Below are positions 63,794-64,000 of a stretch of 64,000 nucleotides of DNA, piece after piece. Source of the DNA: Agrobacterium sp. AGB01 (GTDB lineage Bacteria > Pseudomonadota > Alphaproteobacteria > Rhizobiales > Rhizobiaceae); the NCBI RefSeq assembly GCF_014851585.1, contig NZ_JACVAB010000003.1, positions 310,001 through 374,000 of the forward strand, in the 5' to 3' direction. The number at the start of each line of letters is the position of its first letter. The stretch's first letter is position 1. The position numbers and the translations under genes were made by a program. The notes beneath the pieces are model-generated. The model saw nothing but the letters and a program-made list of their open reading frames with translations. It was not told the DNA's origin and ran no database searches.

Positions 63794-64000
63794 CAGCGTC
63801 CCTCCGCATTAGACCAGTTTGCACGCTGGCGTGCCATCAGAAGCACAAAGGAAAGCGCGATAATGACTAAGAAGAAAACCACTGCCATGGCAGAGCCGTA
63901 ACCAATGTCGTAATAAGCAAAGGCCGTGTTGTAGAGATATATGTTGATCGTTTCTGACGCCGTGCCCGGACCACCCTGCGTCATTGCATAGATGATGTCG
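63793..64000 (-). CDS. Sugar ABC permease (MalF-type), C-terminal part
   Basis: The 5' end lies beyond the window. The visible 68 residues contain the MalF-type C-terminal segment ([18 protein letters not shown]) and the last membrane span ([20 protein letters not shown]). Partner of the MalG-type permease; the binding-protein gene is probably further upstream, outside the window. Confidence 0.85.
   Translation of the reverse strand, partial: DIIYAMTQGGPGTASETINIYLYNTAFAYYDIGYGSAMAVVFFLVIIALSFVLLMARQRANWSNAEGR

Noticed and set aside
1..64000. CRISPR arrays, tRNA or rRNA genes, intact insertion sequences and prophage genes
   Set aside because: No repeated spacer pattern, no RNA gene structures and no transposase or integrase frames were seen.

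Overview
The window looks like chromosomal DNA of an alphaproteobacterium of the Hyphomicrobiales, most likely the Brucella/Ochrobactrum-Rhizobiaceae-Phyllobacteriaceae group. This rests on an RpoE-ChrR sigma/anti-sigma pair beside cyclopropane-fatty-acid synthase, DUF1365 and photolyase genes, an alphaproteobacterial GAAC-N7-GAAC SOS box, a FixJ-type regulator, many rhizobial-style sugar ABC importers, and no sign of phage or plasmid replication genes. The genus is inference; no rRNA, tRNA, CRISPR array or intact insertion sequence was found.

Layout. 1-1.6 kb: the end of a sulfurtransferase gene and a YeeE/YedE sulfur-compound transporter. 1.9-6.1 kb: an operon behind twin LacI-type operators, encoding a secreted sugar isomerase-like protein, a GMC dehydrogenase, its Tat-bearing small subunit and a cytochrome c, which together look like a periplasmic sugar-oxidising system. 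6.2-21.9 kb: an accessory stretch with a phospholipase D, small lipoproteins, an SOS-box small gene, a DGPA-repeat protein, a three-PAS histidine kinase with FixJ-like regulator, an exported metallo-beta-lactamase-fold protein, a decayed DUF1348 gene, a GNAT enzyme, an SleB-type hydrolase, a DUF4139 protein and a TauE exporter. 21.9-30.1 kb: a ribose-type ABC importer, a PfkB sugar kinase, a stand-alone GatZ/KbaZ protein, a LacI regulator and a HAD phosphatase, which read as a tagatose/galactitol-like catabolic locus, with a fragment of another sugar permease just upstream.

30.1-36.8 kb: a photo-oxidative stress locus. rpoE-chrR is divergent from an operon of an FAD oxidoreductase, DUF1365, cyclopropane synthase and photolyase, with sigma-E-like promoters on both strands. 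37-38.2 kb: a D-amino-acid dehydrogenase-like gene. 38.2-42.2 kb: a BtuFCD/FecBCD-type importer plus a methyltransferase behind a cobalamin riboswitch, with a Zur-like palindrome between riboswitch and first gene. 42.3-44.3 kb: a chemoreceptor. 44.6-51.6 kb: a TPP-riboswitch operon encoding a thiamine-precursor ABC permease and binding protein (no ATPase gene), ThiM, ThiE, ThiD and then a complete TRAP transporter.

51.7-56.5 kb: asparagine/aspartate use. Asparaginase and its permease are divergent from aspartase, with a FadR-type regulator and matching CTGT-N3-ACAG palindromes in the shared promoter region. 56.8-60.9 kb: an eptA-dgkA-response regulator-kinase operon resembling pmrCAB lipid A remodelling with diacylglycerol recycling. 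60.9-64 kb: a PfkB kinase and a MalK/MalG/MalF-type sugar importer running off the right edge.

The most novel-looking items are the TRAP transporter inside the thiamine regulon, the double cobalamin/Zur-like control of one importer, and the SOS-linked small gene.
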